64,000 bases of DNA. Source: Drosophila miranda. Its lineage: Eukaryota; Arthropoda; Insecta; Diptera; Drosophilidae. Made by a program: the position numbers and the translations under genes. The stretch spans positions 23,702,913 to 23,766,912 of the forward strand of contig NC_046677.1 of assembly GCF_003369915.1 (NCBI RefSeq), read 5' to 3'. The first letter of the stretch is position 1; the number at the start of each line of letters is the position of its first letter. Shown here in pieces: positions 1 to 14,100 of the stretch. The notes below the pieces were generated by a model. It had not been told where the DNA came from and searched no databases. It saw only the letters and a program-made list of their open reading frames with translations.

Positions 1-636
1 ATTGGAGTTACAGCTGTTTGGGTGACCTCAAGGGTGGCTTTTGGGGGTGCCATAAGCTCTAAAGCTGTGTGTGGCCAAAGTTTTAGTTGAAGTTTAATTG
101 GAGTGAAGTGGTAATACCTTTAGCAAAGGGATGTCTAATTGATGTGGGACCTTTTGAATAGTTGGAAACGCACTGTATATTCCTACCATTTTATTGAACA
201 TAAAATCGATCTCCAGTTGGCATTCGAATCATTAAATTCCACTAAACTTTTATAGCACTCATTTCTACTCAATCAGAGATCACATCACCCACCTAATATG
301 AAAATCACTCTTTCTCTCTTGTATGTACCAAAATCCATCCGATAAGCCCTTTATTGTAACCGTTTAAGCCGCCAAAAGGTCTGACTGTCTGTCATCAAGC
401 AAAATCACGCTCCACATTGCCCGAGAACCGAAGCCCCAAGCCCGAAACCGAACAAAAAGGAAGACCAAACGGCACCTCATCAACACATCAGAATTATCAT
501 TATGATTCCGTTCAGAGCAATAAAATTTAGGCAGAATGCATTTGGGGCTCCTCCATTTCCAGTTCCACTCCACTATTTCAAATACTAATAATAATAAAAT
601 CGAGGGGGAACGTGTTGAGTGGCAGTTACGGCCGCG
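1..636. other. Non-coding stretch, no gene seen
   Basis: Both strands hold only short reading frames without splice-compatible continuation or recognisable domains. The sequence is moderately AT-rich and ends where an INE-1-like repeat begins. I see no RNA gene or promoter cluster that I can defend. Confidence 0.5.
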
Positions 637-836
637 ACTCTACATTTATACCCGATACGATGAGGGTCAGCTCTTTTAGTCTCTGAGATCTGGACGCTCA
701 TCGGGACGGACAAACGGACAGACAGATTTGGCTATATCGACTCGACAGTTGATCAAGAATATATATCATTTATGGGGTCGGAAATGATTGCTTCCGCACA
801 AATCTAATACACCCATATACTCTTTTTGAGTATCGG
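637..836. mobile_element. INE-1/DINE-1 (Helitron-related) fragment
   Basis: Seen: the run from 'gagatctggacgctcat' through 'ggacggacaaacggacagac', 'tatatcgactcg' and 'tatggggtcgga' to a terminal stretch like 'cccatatact'. Known: this order of blocks is the widespread Drosophila INE-1 (DNAREP1) repeat, here read in the reverse of the usual consensus. The copy is diverged and lacks most of the central part. It abuts the long inverted repeat that follows. Confidence 0.75.
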
Positions 837-902
837 TTTTGAAAATCAAATGCATATGCTAATACAATCACTGGTAACAAAAGAAAAGTATAAACAGTAG
901 GC

Positions 903-2805
903 AACAAATTAATTTCTTTCGTATCTTTTCTCACTTACCCATAATCTTGCTCCGATTCTTATGATTCTGATGAAGAGAGTTGCGAAGTTGCGGCAAAACC
1001 GAAAGCGAAACGCACAAAACGATTTCCAATAAGAGCACAACATTTAGGCATTTATTATTTAAGGTGAGGCACAAGAGGGCAGAAGTTCAAGTAAACACAC
1101 TAGACAAGAGAGAGTCAGATAAGCAGTACTGGGAATGCCTCACCCTTTTATGAACTTCAATTGGAAGGAGAGCACTCTTTCCTTTTCGATTCTCTTCTTC
1201 ACTGCATCCCACTACTACTCCCGAGTAATGGGAGTGGGAAAGAGACAAAACTTGACGAATTCTCAAGCACACACACACACATAGCTGGAACTCACGTGAT
1301 CAAACGAAAAAAAAGAAGCACCGCAACACATTTTAGATTTTGGCACATAAAAAAACAGAAATATATGCAAAAATAATATGTTTGTCTACTTATATACATA
1401 TCAAACATTGCACATAAATATTAGCCACTGCCGCACTTTTCCTTCGACGAGCTGCCTTTTTGTCGCCATTTTGCCTTTTCTTCGCCCCCACCCTTGATCA
1501 AACACATTATTTTTCATTAAAACACATTTTTTTTGCAGTAAAACACTGGTTTTTTTACACCAAACTTCACTACACTTCTGCGCTTCATTTTACCCATTGA
1601 ATTTTTCACTATTTTCCGGATTTTTCCGGATTGAAACGCGGGGCTGACTTGCGAACGCGCGCTTTGACCGGTGAAAAAATGTAAGTGAGAGCGGCAACAA
1701 TGCGTTTATTCTATGCTCTCCTTCTCCTTCGCCTCTTCCTAATTGCTCTCTCACCCACTCACTCTGTTGAGCTTCTTCTGCTAAACGCTTATGTCTGCTC
1801 CTTGTCTTCTCCTTCTGCTACTACAAAGAGAGATCAATTAATTTACATATGTATCTAAATTAAGTTATTTTACCATGCGCTGCACATACATACACCGCGG
1901 ACCACTTTGCATAATTTAATCATAAACAAAAGTACGCAAAGAGTGTGTGGGAGAGAGAGCAAATCGAAGGAGGAGAAGGAGAGCATAGAACGAAGGCATT
2001 TGCAACTTTCTCACTCAAATTTTTTCACCCGGTCAAAGCGTGCGTTTGTAGGTCAGCTCCGATTTTTATTCCCTGAAAATGCGGAAAATGGTGAAAAATC
2101 CAACGGCTAAAATGTCACGAAGGTGTAGTGAAGCAGTGATTAGATGATGAAATGTACAAAAAAAGTGTGTTTATTGCAAGAAATTTGTTGAACCAAGGGC
2201 GGGACCGCAGAAAGAGGCAAAACGGCAATAAAAAAGCAGCGGGACGAAGAAAAAGTGCGGCAGTGGGTGATATTTATATGCAATGTCTGATATATGAAAA
2301 GATAAACATATTATTTTTGCATAATTTCTTTTTTTTCATGTGCCAAAATCTAAAATGTATTATTGTTGCGTTGTCGTGATTCTTTTTTTTCGTTTCATCA
2401 CGTGAGTTCCAGCTATATGTGTGTGTGTGTGTGTGTGCTTGAAAATTCGTCAAGATTTGTCCCTTTCCCACTCACATTACTCGGGAGTAGCATTGGGATG
2501 CAGTGAAGAAGAGAATCGAAAAGAAATGAGTGCTCTCGTTCAAAGTGAAGTTCATAAAAGGGTGAGGCATTCGCAGTACTGCTGATCTGACTCTCTCTTG
2601 TCTAGTATGTTTACTTGAACTTCCAACCCCTTGTGCCTCACCTCATTTTAATAAAATGCCTAAATTTTGTGCTCTTATTGGAAATCATTTTGTGCGTTTC
2701 GCCTGCGGTTTCGGCGCGATTTTCGCAACTCTCTTGATCAGAATCCTAAGAATAGGAGCAGGATTTTGGGTAATTGAGAAAAGAGAGGAGAGAAATTATG
2801 TTGGT
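903..2805. repeat. Long imperfect inverted repeat, arms about 870 bp
   Basis: The left arm (about 903-1775) reads as the reverse complement of the right arm (about 1935-2805), with a spacer of roughly 160 bp. Matching blocks, in order: the outer 'ctcacttaccc' (left, 939-949) against 'gggtaattgag' (right); 'gcgaaacgcacaaaa'; 'ttccaataagagcacaa'; a (CA)n/(GT)n tract; 'tttgaccgg'; and 'ctatgctctccttctcct' near the centre. By eye the identity is near 75-80% with many small indels; it was not computed. No long coding frame is conserved in the arms. It could be a Foldback-like or long-TIR DNA element, or an inverted duplication able to give hairpin RNA. No flanking target-site duplication could be fixed. 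Confidence 0.85.
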
Positions 2806-2811
2806 CTTTAC

Positions 2812-2885
2812 AATTTATACTTATGGGGTCGGGAACGCATCCTTCTAATATACCCCTATACCCAAAATGATTATAGGGTATACAA
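2812..2885. mobile_element. INE-1 terminal fragment
   Basis: The run 'acttatggggtcgggaacgc' followed by 'cttctaatatacccctata' and 'tatagggtataca' matches the end of INE-1, and also resembles 769-836 on the other side of the inverted repeat. Only about 70 bp are recognisable. Confidence 0.6.
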
Positions 2886-5800
2886 ATTTCAAACCTTCTG
2901 GGACATAAAAATATCACAGCGGAAAACAACAAAAAATAATATAAAACAGGAGAGTGGGATCTGGGGTCGTCTCTGGTATGGTCTCCATTTGTTATGAGGT
3001 ACAAAAATATTTATGATTATGAGAAATACACAGCCAGGCTTATTATAAAATACAGCAACTTTTCCGATATCAAAAGAAAACTCAAGGCAATGCCGACGAC
3101 GACACACAAGCCACAAAAGTCTTTCCAGTCTCTTTCCACTCTCCTGGCCTGTGGGACACGTTTATTTAAATACGACTCGACTATGTGATGATGATGATGA
3201 TGACTATTGGGATTGGGACTGGGAATGGGAATGGGTATATGGTTATATTGGTTATTGGTATGGGGGTATCGTATGTGTCCCCGCCTCTTAGGGGTTCTCT
3301 TAAGTAGCCTCGAAAGCATTCGTTTGGTGGTTTTGTTGCTGGACCCCGGCCCCGGCCGTATCGACAGGTAGCCCAAATATTTATAGTGTTCAATAATTGA
3401 GATACACATTAATGAGTCGCTGGTCGGAGCTGGTGCTGCCTTTTGGGATAGGCTTTCTGGGGTCGGAGGTTGACTCAGAATGGTACGTAGTAGCGACCAT
3501 TATTTGAATGTTGAATAGCATTGAAATGTGGTGGATAGGTGGAACATTTGAAGTGTATGTGAATACCCTTACCCATAAATACTCTCAATGAAATGGTAAT
3601 GCATTGTTTAACTGTATCATCTGCTACATCTTCTAGGATTACGAGTGCTATACACCCTCTTATTGCTTCTTAGTTATTTTTTGGTCTCTAAAATATTTAT
3701 TTAAATTTTTCTTTGCAGATTCTGTTTCATGTAAGAGATAGAGCATTCCTCCATTCGTCGTGGCTTTTCTTTAGCTGATTTCCCCAGCTGCCTTTCCCCC
3801 TGTCTTGTTTTCCTTTCGAACTCTGGTTGTCGCTGTAAATTTAAATAATAATTTCCTATACAGCTTCCCAGCATCTGCTTACCAAAGACCCTGTTGTTGT
3901 GTCTTTTTTTGGCTGCGTTTTCTCACTTGGCCCGCTGCCCGCAGCCTGCCTGCTGCCCCTGTCTTTTGTCGGCATTGATCAGCTTTGATTGCTATGCAAC
4001 TTATTAGTTGTTGTTATTTGTTTGACTAGACACAGTCGTATATATCCGAAAGGAGGAGCGTTTTTATTATAATGCTGATCTGTAGAGCTGTAGATCTGTG
4101 GAGGTAGCAGCTTACCCTTTTGCCAGTTGGAAGCCGCTGCTGTCTGTGGTGATAATGGGACAAAATGTCGGGACGAGAAATAACCAGGCTTAATCTTCAG
4201 GTGTCTCTCTGTCTCTGGGTCTCTCTCTCTCTGTGCCCTTTTCTTGGCCGTTGTCAACATATCTGGCTTATGTGAGTCAGAATTATGTGACGATCGTTTC
4301 GGCGGCGGCGAAACGTTTTTGAGGTTCGACTCTCTGCCCCAGAACGGAGCTGTGCGGCTGGCTGGTAGCTGCTGCTGCTGCATCTTGGCCACATGTTGTT
4401 GCCACAGCTTTAATAAAGACATCAGCCGCGCATAATTATGGATTTGTAGTAGCCGGCAGTTGCTCTTCTCTCTCTCTTCTCTCTCTCTCACACAAATGCA
4501 ATTCGTTCAGCTTCGTTTTTCAGCTCCATCTCTGGAGCTCTGGAGCTCTGGAGCTCTGTGTCCGTGTCTGTCTTTCTTTTCCATAAGTCGTAGATTGGCA
4601 TTATTGTCATCGTGGGGCAATCTCACGACAATCCCCTTTTGGCCATATCTTAATTCTATTGCTCTCTGGTACGGCATGCCGTGGCATGGCATTCCTGAAT
4701 CAGACTTCCAGCTGGGTGCCACATGCAAATGAGCCTCAATTAAATTTATATCAAAATGTTTTCCATTTATTTTAAGTTTTAGTTTTCGTTTTAGTTATAT
4801 GCTACTGGATCGTGACTTCAACTGTTAGTTGCCTGGCTTTTAAAAGCAAATAAAAAACTGTTCAGTTAGAGCACTCCCCAGAGATAAGCTCTCCGGAGAG
4901 AGATTTTCCGGCTGAAAGACTTTTTCTGTCTATTTTTATAGGCCGCAATTGAGTCGCAGCCAGCGAGCAGCTCTTCTTGGGAATCTCAGATGGGCAGATG
5001 TCCTGCTGAGTGTTTCATAATAATGCTAAAAGGTAATCCCAATCCCATACCGAACCCGTTGACAATCCGCCAGTGCCCAGTCCCCGAGAGTCCCCGACAG
5101 AACTGTCACAAATGGCAAGCCCATCAAGCTCTAATCCCACATCTAATGGGAATGTAAACAGCAACACCTCCTCCTCAGATAAGATCGCCTTGCCCTGCCT
5201 TGCCCCAAGGAGGGGCAATACAGTTGGTGCAACCAAGCTGAAACCTATTCAAATTAACAAATGTGTTTTAATCTCCGACAACAAATTTGAATTGTATTTT
5301 TCTTCTCTTTTTTTTTTGTTTGGTGGAATTTCGTCCGTTGTTTCGGATCGCAGTCACCCGATGATCACCCGCTGCTCGGAGGCAGGTACAGGGATCCCTC
5401 CTGTGAGTGCCACTGACACGGGAATTGCTGGCTGCTACCCAGTTAAATGTGCTCTCCGCTTCTGGCCGCATTGTTGGAACAGGTCGATCGATCTATGACA
5501 GATGAGATCATGTTGACTTGGCACAAAAGGCGCACACCATGCACCCGAAACAGCTCCGACTCCGACTCTCAACTCTGGACTCTCGAGTCCTGTTGCTTGC
5601 GATGATGTATCGTTTTGGCTCGGACTTGGACTGGGACTGGGCCTGGGTTTGGGCCTTCATTTGCCATTTGGCTTCACGCTACGCTACGTCGTCATCGTCA
5701 TCGTCATCTCTTGTACAAAATTCATATTCAAAGTGACATTTATGCCATGCTCTACACATTCCAGGCGATATGATTTGACTGCCTCCAGGCGACTGCCTCC

Positions 5801-7611
5801 TTTCGTGGCTACAACGAACCTTTTTGTGTGTGGCTCCCTTTTGCCCTTCTTGATGAGGCCTGATGGCTCCGCACTCACTCACTCGATCTGTGCACGACAA
5901 TAGCCTGGTTATTATTGCTGATTTGTGTTTTATTTGTTGACAGTTTAGGGTTTTTGGCTTATGAATCGTCTCACATAATCCTACTGCGGGAATTAGCATG
6001 GTGAAAATATGCACTGAGAGAATTTTTGCACATATATGTTTGAATATTGATGCCTTGAGGATAGTAGAGAATTTTAGGAGAGGAATCTTGTTCTTCCCCA
6101 CTTCTGTGAACCCTAGCCCAGAATCTCCCTAATTTCTCTCAGTGTGCCATGCAAAGCCCCTCTTCAGGGGATTAACACGCACACGCACACACACACACAT
6201 ACGTACGACTGCAGGGAGTGTCTCTCTCTCTATTTTTCAGATGCACAAATTGAGTGAACAGTGTGGGCATATTCCGTATGCCATTTAGTCGGACATTGCC
6301 TCCCATTGTTGCTTCCGCAGTAGCAGGAGACCGAGCATCCGAGGACGGACCCCTGGACTCGAGACGCAGGACACAGGACTCGAGACACTGGACATATCCA
6401 GCTGACAAAAACAACTGCAATCGAGTTGTTCCATTTCCTTAGGGTCTGCTCTTCTGTCATTTGCCTCTCCTTTTCAACTGCCCCTCCCCTCCCCAACCCA
6501 TCCTTGACTGCAATTGTGGGCCAGTTTGACGTATGCTCTGTCCGTTCATTGTTTTGTTTTGGCCAAATCGTGTTGACAGGCCATGCAAGACAGCCGGACA
6601 GGCCCGAGCCGGACTCTCCGAGGATCGGTGGCTGCAATCAATCATTGGGTTAGCCCCTGTTTCCGTGTAACTGGAATGACTTTGTATGGGACCCATGGGG
6701 AATTTCAGCTCGATCGCTTACTTGCCTCGATCCGCCTCCCGTCCCAGTCCAGGGGGGCCAGTCGGAGTCGCAGTCGCCGCATCTGGTAACCGCATTCGTC
6801 GTAATCAATTGTTTAGGCCACACTCCATTCCATGGGGAGAGGCACGCGTTTTGGAACAAAAGAGCTCTAACGGTGCCACAACAACTGCCGCCGACTCGTT
6901 GCTGCAGCTCCAACGCGCTCTCCATACACCAGTACCATGAGTAATTACAATTTAATACAAGAAAAACGTGAAAGGGAAGGTGGACTCTTAAGTGCCGAAG
7001 GCTTTGATACCCTCTTCCCTGAAGACTCATGATTTCTATGGCATCTAAACGAAGGGTATACAAACTATTGACTCCCCCTTTTGGCCACAATCTGTGGTGG
7101 AGTGCGGTGGAGAAAAGAACAGCAACTCATATGTGAGACGCGCCAAGCCGCTTTGATCACAGCAACAATGCTTGCCACAACAAAACAACTTCTTTGGCTT
7201 TGTTGCTGGCCCAAAAGAAAGATCTCTTTCTCTCTCTGTCTCTCTTTCAAGACTGAAAGAAAGAAATCCATCTTCATGGCCGCCTTGACGATGATCACAC
7301 AGATACACACACAAACACACAGATACAACCCAATTCGGTTGAATGCCGCGCAGCTCCACAATGGCTGTTTGAGGGGGGGACTCGCCTTGGAGAAACATTT
7401 TCGTATTGACGCTACTACTTGAATCACGATTTGTAAACATATACAACACCAGTCCCAAGATCGGGCGAGGAACAGCGACAACTACAACGAGTAGAACGAG
7501 AAGGAGTATCCAGAATCCAAAATCCAGAATCCAGAACCCAGAACAACGTTGTTTGTACCGCAAGTGCGATTGCCGTTCGATTCCACGCCAGCGCGTAATC
7601 GCAATGGTATG
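2886..7611. other. Non-coding stretch with simple repeats
   Basis: No ORF here has a recognisable domain or sensible splice partners. Low-complexity features include a (TGA)n tract near 3186-3203, CT-rich tracts near 4212-4232 and 4466-4491, repeated 'tctggagc' near 4530-4558, and a CA tract near 6179-6200. This may be intergenic or large-intron DNA of a gene outside the window. Confidence 0.45.
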
Positions 7612-8196
7612 TACAGTGGGGCAAAAGCATTGAAAAGTGGTCTAGCAGATTTCTAGAACGAGAGAAAAGCGTTTCGTGAGAAATATAAACACACATAGAT
7701 CCTTTTTGGGATAATTTAACAAATAATTTTGAGGCTTTTATAAAGCATCAACAATACATTTACCTTGAAGAGTCTTATAAAAAATATATATAGAACATAT
7801 ATTATGCAAGTATTATATTATAAATATTAATGTTAAGTAAATCTACTAGCTCTTAAAGCGAAAACATTGTTTTTCCTAGCTTTAAGAGTCCCGTTTTGTT
7901 ACTTTAAGATTTTTGAAATGTATTATTTTGTTACATTTTGATACATTACTGTATAGATTTTTAGAAAAAACTATGAAAGTTTAAAGAAACAAATTTTCTC
8001 TCAACAAAATTCCGAAAATACCTAAAATATGTACCGTTTCTATTATTTTGTTCCCATAGTTTTCAAGAACTAAACCAGAATTTCTATCGGATCATAGTAG
8101 AAAAAGAGAAAGAAACGATTAACTGGACAGTGCCCGTTTATAAGGAACTACTAGCCCTATCTACACCTTTTACATTCCCATATTTCATCCACTGTA
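7612..8196. mobile_element. Candidate Tc1/mariner-type MITE
   Basis: A markedly AT-rich 585-bp block is bounded by TACAGTGG at the left and CCACTGTA at the right, which are perfect inverted 8-mers including a TA dinucleotide at each edge. The left end continues as 'ggcaaaag', similar in style to Tc1-like ends. Inverted similarity decays quickly beyond the 8-mer, and no transposase is encoded. If real it is a short non-autonomous copy; chance cannot be excluded. Confidence 0.35.
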
Positions 8197-11100
8197 GCTT
8201 CTTAAAATTCTACAATCCCCTTTTTCGATTCCACTGTGCGGCTGCCGCAGGCATATGAGCTATATGGCTCCCAAGTGCTTTGGCCCAAACAATTCAATAA
8301 TACAATAACAACAATCATAATAATAACACAAAAACACACCAACACCAACAACAACAACGACGGCCACAATGAGAAGGGTATTACAACAACGAAAAGCGCA
8401 AGAACCCACCCGCACCCGCACCCTCACCCGCACCCTCACCAATCGAACACCCCATAGAATACCATATAAACATACATCATAACGCGCCGCAAAGCGGCCG
8501 AACCGGAGAGGACTGACGACCGACGACTGACGAACGACCTTATTCCACTCACAATCAGTCAAAATTGAAAATTTATTGAATAACCCACGAACGAACCGAA
8601 CGGAACGGAACGGAACGAACGAGCAGGGAAGAAAAAATAAAGTTTAAATATCACGAGTGAATGCGAGTGTGTGTTTGTGTAAAGATCAACAAAAGGATTT
8701 CTTACCAAAATAGCTCGTGTCAAAAGACTTTGATCCATTAATCAATATGCCGCAGACTCTGACACAGTCTCTGGGCTCTGGGCTCTCCCTATCCATCTCC
8801 CTCGGAGAAGGAACCCATGGAAGCCTCGTCTTGGGCTGTGTTTTGCTGTAAGACGACCCCCAGCTCCCAGGTCCCACAATCTCAGAGAGATCTCAGATCC
8901 CAGAGATCCCAATACAGTACAAAAGAGCAGATCTGACCGAGCCACGAACCACAGCTGGGGTATTTACCCGTTTTGTGCTCAGTCAAGATCATGATGAGGC
9001 TGTTATTTGACGACGATGACGATGACGCTCAAGATGAAGATGATGTTGTGGCCCGGTCTGGCCCAGGTCCATTGCTGGGGCACGGCCTCCTCTGGTCATA
9101 TTTTATTGTCTTCCGTAATGCCTCGAAGACCATGTGACATGTGTAAGTGATAGCGTTAATGCCGCTTTTAAGTAGTAATTATGTCTTCAATTGGGCATTG
9201 AACATTGAGCAGCGAGCTTTGTTATTCCCCGGGACAGAGAAAGAGCTGTGTCTTGTAATGACTGTAACGGTGGGGGTTCGTTCGCCTCAGACGCGTGCTT
9301 CAGTTTTTGGGGTCGGAGTGTGCCAGATAATGGAAAGCTTTACAGACTCGATGATGCGAGACCTCAATATGGGTCTGTTTTAATGGAATCGGGATAATTA
9401 CTAAGAGCTAAAGCTCATTCAAAAAGTGTAGTCGCATTAGGAGTGCGTCTTCTTTATAGTACTCCAAAGAAGAACGAGTAAGATCGACCGTTATGTCGAT
9501 ACACACTCACAGATGAGTAACGCTCATACATTTCTTTGGTACAAGGTGGCTCCAGGCTCAAACGCCACTCCACTTTTTCTTAGCTCCTTCGCACTTTATT
9601 AAAATTTGAAGATCATCCTTGCCCTTCAATGAATGAGCTATCTTTGCCATCTATTGGCACAACCCTCCAGCCATAACAGATGCCTCAATTCCAAGTAAGG
9701 ACATTCTATACGACGGCGCCTGCCCGTCCGAACGCCCAGTGGCCCCGACATTTGCTTTTGTCAAAACAACTCCGCCTGTGGAGTGGCCCCCACATCTCCT
9801 GCACACACACACATTTCTCTCTGATGGTCGTGTGAAGCAGTAATTGCCCCCTAATCTTGGAGACTCTGGACACCAGACCAGAGTTCAGTAGAGAATCCAC
9901 CGTCTCCAGCGATCTGTGGCATTGTTTTAGTAAATTAAGGATTTGCTTGCTTTTATTGTTGTCATAATTATTGTTTAGTGGCGCATCCTTGTTTGCCCCG
10001 AGGCCGGATGGTGTGCCCCCGGGCCCGTACACCTCTGCAGAGCCACTCCAATCATTCCTTGCCGATGTCCCTGTCCCTTTCCCTGGCCCTGGCCGATCTG
10101 TAAGCACAAATACAAATGTAGTACATAAATCGCGCGCACAAACGAATGGCTGGCGATTGGGATGCCGGGGATTAAAGAGCAAAGATATCGAATTACACAC
10201 CTGACGACGGGCCCCAAAGACCTGAAGATCTGAAGATCTGAAAGGGAACAGTACGAGCAAAGGGGGAACGAGAGAGCCAGACAAAAGCTAAGCCATCGTA
10301 TTTTATGTGAACTTTCTTTGGGAGTTTTCTGCCGAGTTTTGGCTGCTGTTGCCATCAGGAAAGACTCGAGGCTGGAACCTGGAACCTGGAACCCGGTGGA
10401 ACTGGCCGTCTGGCTGCAGTGCATCCCGCGCTGCATACTTTATGGGCATTAAAAATTCAAGTGGCAGCAATTTTTCGTTGGCAACTTCAAATGGAAGCCG
10501 CAGAAATCAGAAATCAGGCGGACGGCTCCAGTCCAGTCTCCTCGCCTCGGCCATAATCCCCGCCAAACTGCAGAGCGTCTCGGCCCTGCAGCCTGCTGCC
10601 AATTTAATGTGTCGGCGTGTTTATCGGCTAATGAAGTTGACAACACGCGGATTAGCGCATTTAGTTGGCCAACTGTTGGCCACTGACGGAGAGGGGATCC
10701 AGCATCCGAATGGAATATGGAATGGAATATGGAATGGAGTGGAGTGGAGTGTTCCTGTCCTCTCCTGGGCATTAGCGGAAAGCAACATAACTTAATAACG
10801 ATAACGATGAATATTATTTTAATGCTGAAATGCCATGAGATGCCAAGTTGAAGGAAGAGCAGGAGAGAGTTGCTCTTCTAGCGGTAGATGTGTATCCCTG
10901 ATCCCGACGGCACAGCGTGTCCCTCTCCCCAAGGAATATGGTAATTTGTTGCTTCTGGTGGGGTTGTGACACAGCGAGTTATACGATGTGATAAGACAAT
11001 AAATATTTTTACCATTTACAGTTCAATTATGGCTTCGCCACGGTCTTATCGGGCCACATCAATTTGTCTATTGGAAAACCTGTCCAATTTATGAACTTGT

Positions 11101-14100
11101 TTCCATCGCCATCATCATCGTCTTGTCTTCGGTTGGGACTACTGGACTACCACTTCTTATAGCAGCTATTTATAGCCCACTAATTGTGTTCAGATTAGTG
11201 GCTCCTGCTACCAGAGTGATCCCATCTGATCTGATCTGCTGTTGATGGCGGGCTGTGGCGCTGACACAGATTTTATAAGCACAAAGATGTCGTAAAATAT
11301 AGTACAAAAATATTTCGAATAGTTTTTAAAGTGGTTCACATGTTGAACAGGATTTGCCAATATGTATGGCATTTTTCTTTTAATTTGTATGAAGATTAAT
11401 GCAAATTGGTTGGCATTCGGTTGCCTGCCAAAGATCGTTCTTGAGAACATCCAAGAGAACGTCTTTTATCAAAGATATATGTATACTTTGTTCATCTTTA
11501 TTAAGGACTTAAGAACTCAATCGATCTGTTGCTGAAGTTTTTTTTTTTTGCTGCAAAACTTTGTCAATCTTTGGCAAATATTTATGATAATTATAGACGT
11601 TCCCCGATTGAAAATAACATCATTTCATGGCTTTAAATGACGGGCTTTGAAGCGGAACTGAAAGCCAAAGGAAATCGAATCGGAATTTTGTGTACAAACA
11701 TGCGACAATGAAAGCCAACTTTGTGGAAAACAAAAGCCGGAGTACAGGACGTGTATTGATAGTCTATAATTATAGCCTTTTCCATCCGGCTACCCCCCTC
11801 TATGGCTGTCTCTCTACCCCTTATGTAGATCAAGGATGAGTGTCATGAAGAGCCACTGGGAAAGGGGAGTGCTTTATAATTCTGGGTTCTCCAACCTGAT
11901 ATTATATATGGAAATTGCGCGGGAACCGAACAAGCGGCGGCAGCAAAATGCCCTCCCCCTCGGGTGGGAGTGGGTGTGGGAGTGCGAGTGGGGGTATGTG
12001 GGGGATGTACGGGTGTGGAAGGCTATGTAATTTGAGTAAAGTTTTCGAAAATTGTTAAGTGCCCAATTGTGCGTGTGAATGTGTGTGTAATAGACCGTCA
12101 CCCGAAGGACGCCCGTCCCGGGACACCTGTCCGCGTTCGCATCGGGTGGGGTTTTTGGGGTTGGGATGTCCCCATGTCCTGTCCTGGTATCAGGTGGTTT
12201 GGCTTGTTAAATAACCTTTTCCCAATCACAGCAATGCCATTTGTGGGGGGATGATAAGCGGGTTGCCCTGGCAGCCAGTTTTCGGGGGAACCACTCTCTC
12301 TGCTCTCCTAATATTTCCTTTATCTATCCACTTTGATTGACAAATTAATTCAGTTCTATAACTCAACACACAATGCTGTCAAAATATTGAATTTTTTCAA
12401 CGTCAAACCCAAGAGAAAGACATCGAGACATCAGAGAAGCGGCGGCAAAATTCGCATCATCTTCAGAGCTGTTTTTTTTTTTTGCAGAAGCCAAAGGTTG
12501 TCTCTGGGGAGGGGATGTCTCTTCGGCACAGCTTTAGCAACGACCATTCCCATAAAGACAATAAATTTTCAATTTTATTTTTGCCGCCGCCGTCACAGAA
12601 GAGGACTGGAAAGAGCTTATGGCATTTTTATTACGAATGGGTGAAAACAAAATAAGCAGTAAAATTAATCGCCGACTTAGCCGGCGATTAACTGAAATAT
12701 CAAAGACGGCATCCATTTTGGCCCGTTCAATATACTCAAATTTTAAAAGTGATTCGATTCGAAGAAGAGGTTTGAGCCACGATGAGTAGCAGCCCTAGAT
12801 GGCAGTGAAATCGTTTGATGTCTTCTACGATCCCAGGGTTTAGCGAATCGAATCTGAAGATGTTTTTGGCTATCTTTATGGCCCAAACCAAGCAAAACGT
12901 TGGGTTTTATAGGGTTTTCAGATCGTAGCATGCGGAAATGTGGGTTTAGGATTTAATCAAGATTAAACAAAGTGGACTGAGAGGAAAAGGGCTAAGAAAG
13001 TGGAGCCGAATAGTTTGAGAAATCTGTGAAGAAATACCATCCTGATGGGGCTTTCTGGGATTCATTAGAGATGTCAGATATCAACTGCAATTAGTTCAAG
13101 GGATCATAGAGGAGTCCTCTTTCGTTTGAGCTGCTGCCATCTACTGAATAGAGATCCTTTCAGATCAAACTCCATTCTGTTGAGGCCACTCCCCAGATCT
13201 ATACCGAAACCCCTTTCTCCGCCTGCGCCTCCACCTCCTTTGATCAGGATTAGATGGTGAAAACCATATGTGCCACGCTATAATCTTTTGTTGATTGAAT
13301 AATGACCGTGGGGATAGGCTGCTGCAGCAGATCGGCTCGATTTCTTCGTCTTCAGACAGACAGAGGCGCTCTGTCGCACACCTTGATGGTGTAAATTGAG
13401 CTCTAATCAAGGCGAGCCGATCGCAAATCCTTTTCAAGCCATCTCATGTTTACCAAAAGGTGCCGAAAGCAAACAACTAGTGAAAGGATTCAAAGCACAC
13501 ACATGTTTGCGAGTCCTGAATGGAAAGACTCTCCCCAAATTAGTTGTATTCCCTATCCGGCGAACCCTATTCCATTCTCGGATTGTGCATTGTGCAAGCA
13601 ACAAATTAATTGCATTTATTCGAGAAATTTGATATTTTTTTTTGGCAGGCTACCGAATAGCGGGTGTGGGTGTGGATTCCCTGCGATCCCAAAACTTGAG
13701 AGGCCCTCCTTCTGCTGCTTCTTGATTAATAATTAATAATATTTAACAAACAAGCGGCGCGCTTATCGCACACCAAAGTATAATAATCTGCAGATGAGAG
13801 ACCGAGAACGAGACCCTAAACTACTCCGCCTCCTCCTTTAGGGAAGTGGCCCACACAAGCGCATTTTGGGCCGTATCTTTATGATCTCCAAGGAGTGCCA
13901 CTGCACCGCATCGCGGACCAATGACAAAACACTGGCTACAGGCTACAGACCACAGGCTATATAGCCTATAGACACACACAAACAACAAACACGTTAAGCA
14001 ATCCCAAAGATGTAGATAAGTTCATCATCATCTTGATGCAGTCATCAGCCACCAGCCAGTCCCAGGGCCCAGCACCAGCAGCAGCAGCAGTCCCTCACGG

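Noticed and set aside
8407-8442. CRISPR-like regular repeat
   Set aside because: A simple CACCCG/CACCCT hexamer run in eukaryotic DNA, without spacers.
9706-10436. Open frames of 150-190 codons, minus strand
   Set aside because: No recognisable domain, two overlapping frames of similar length, no promoter or splice support.
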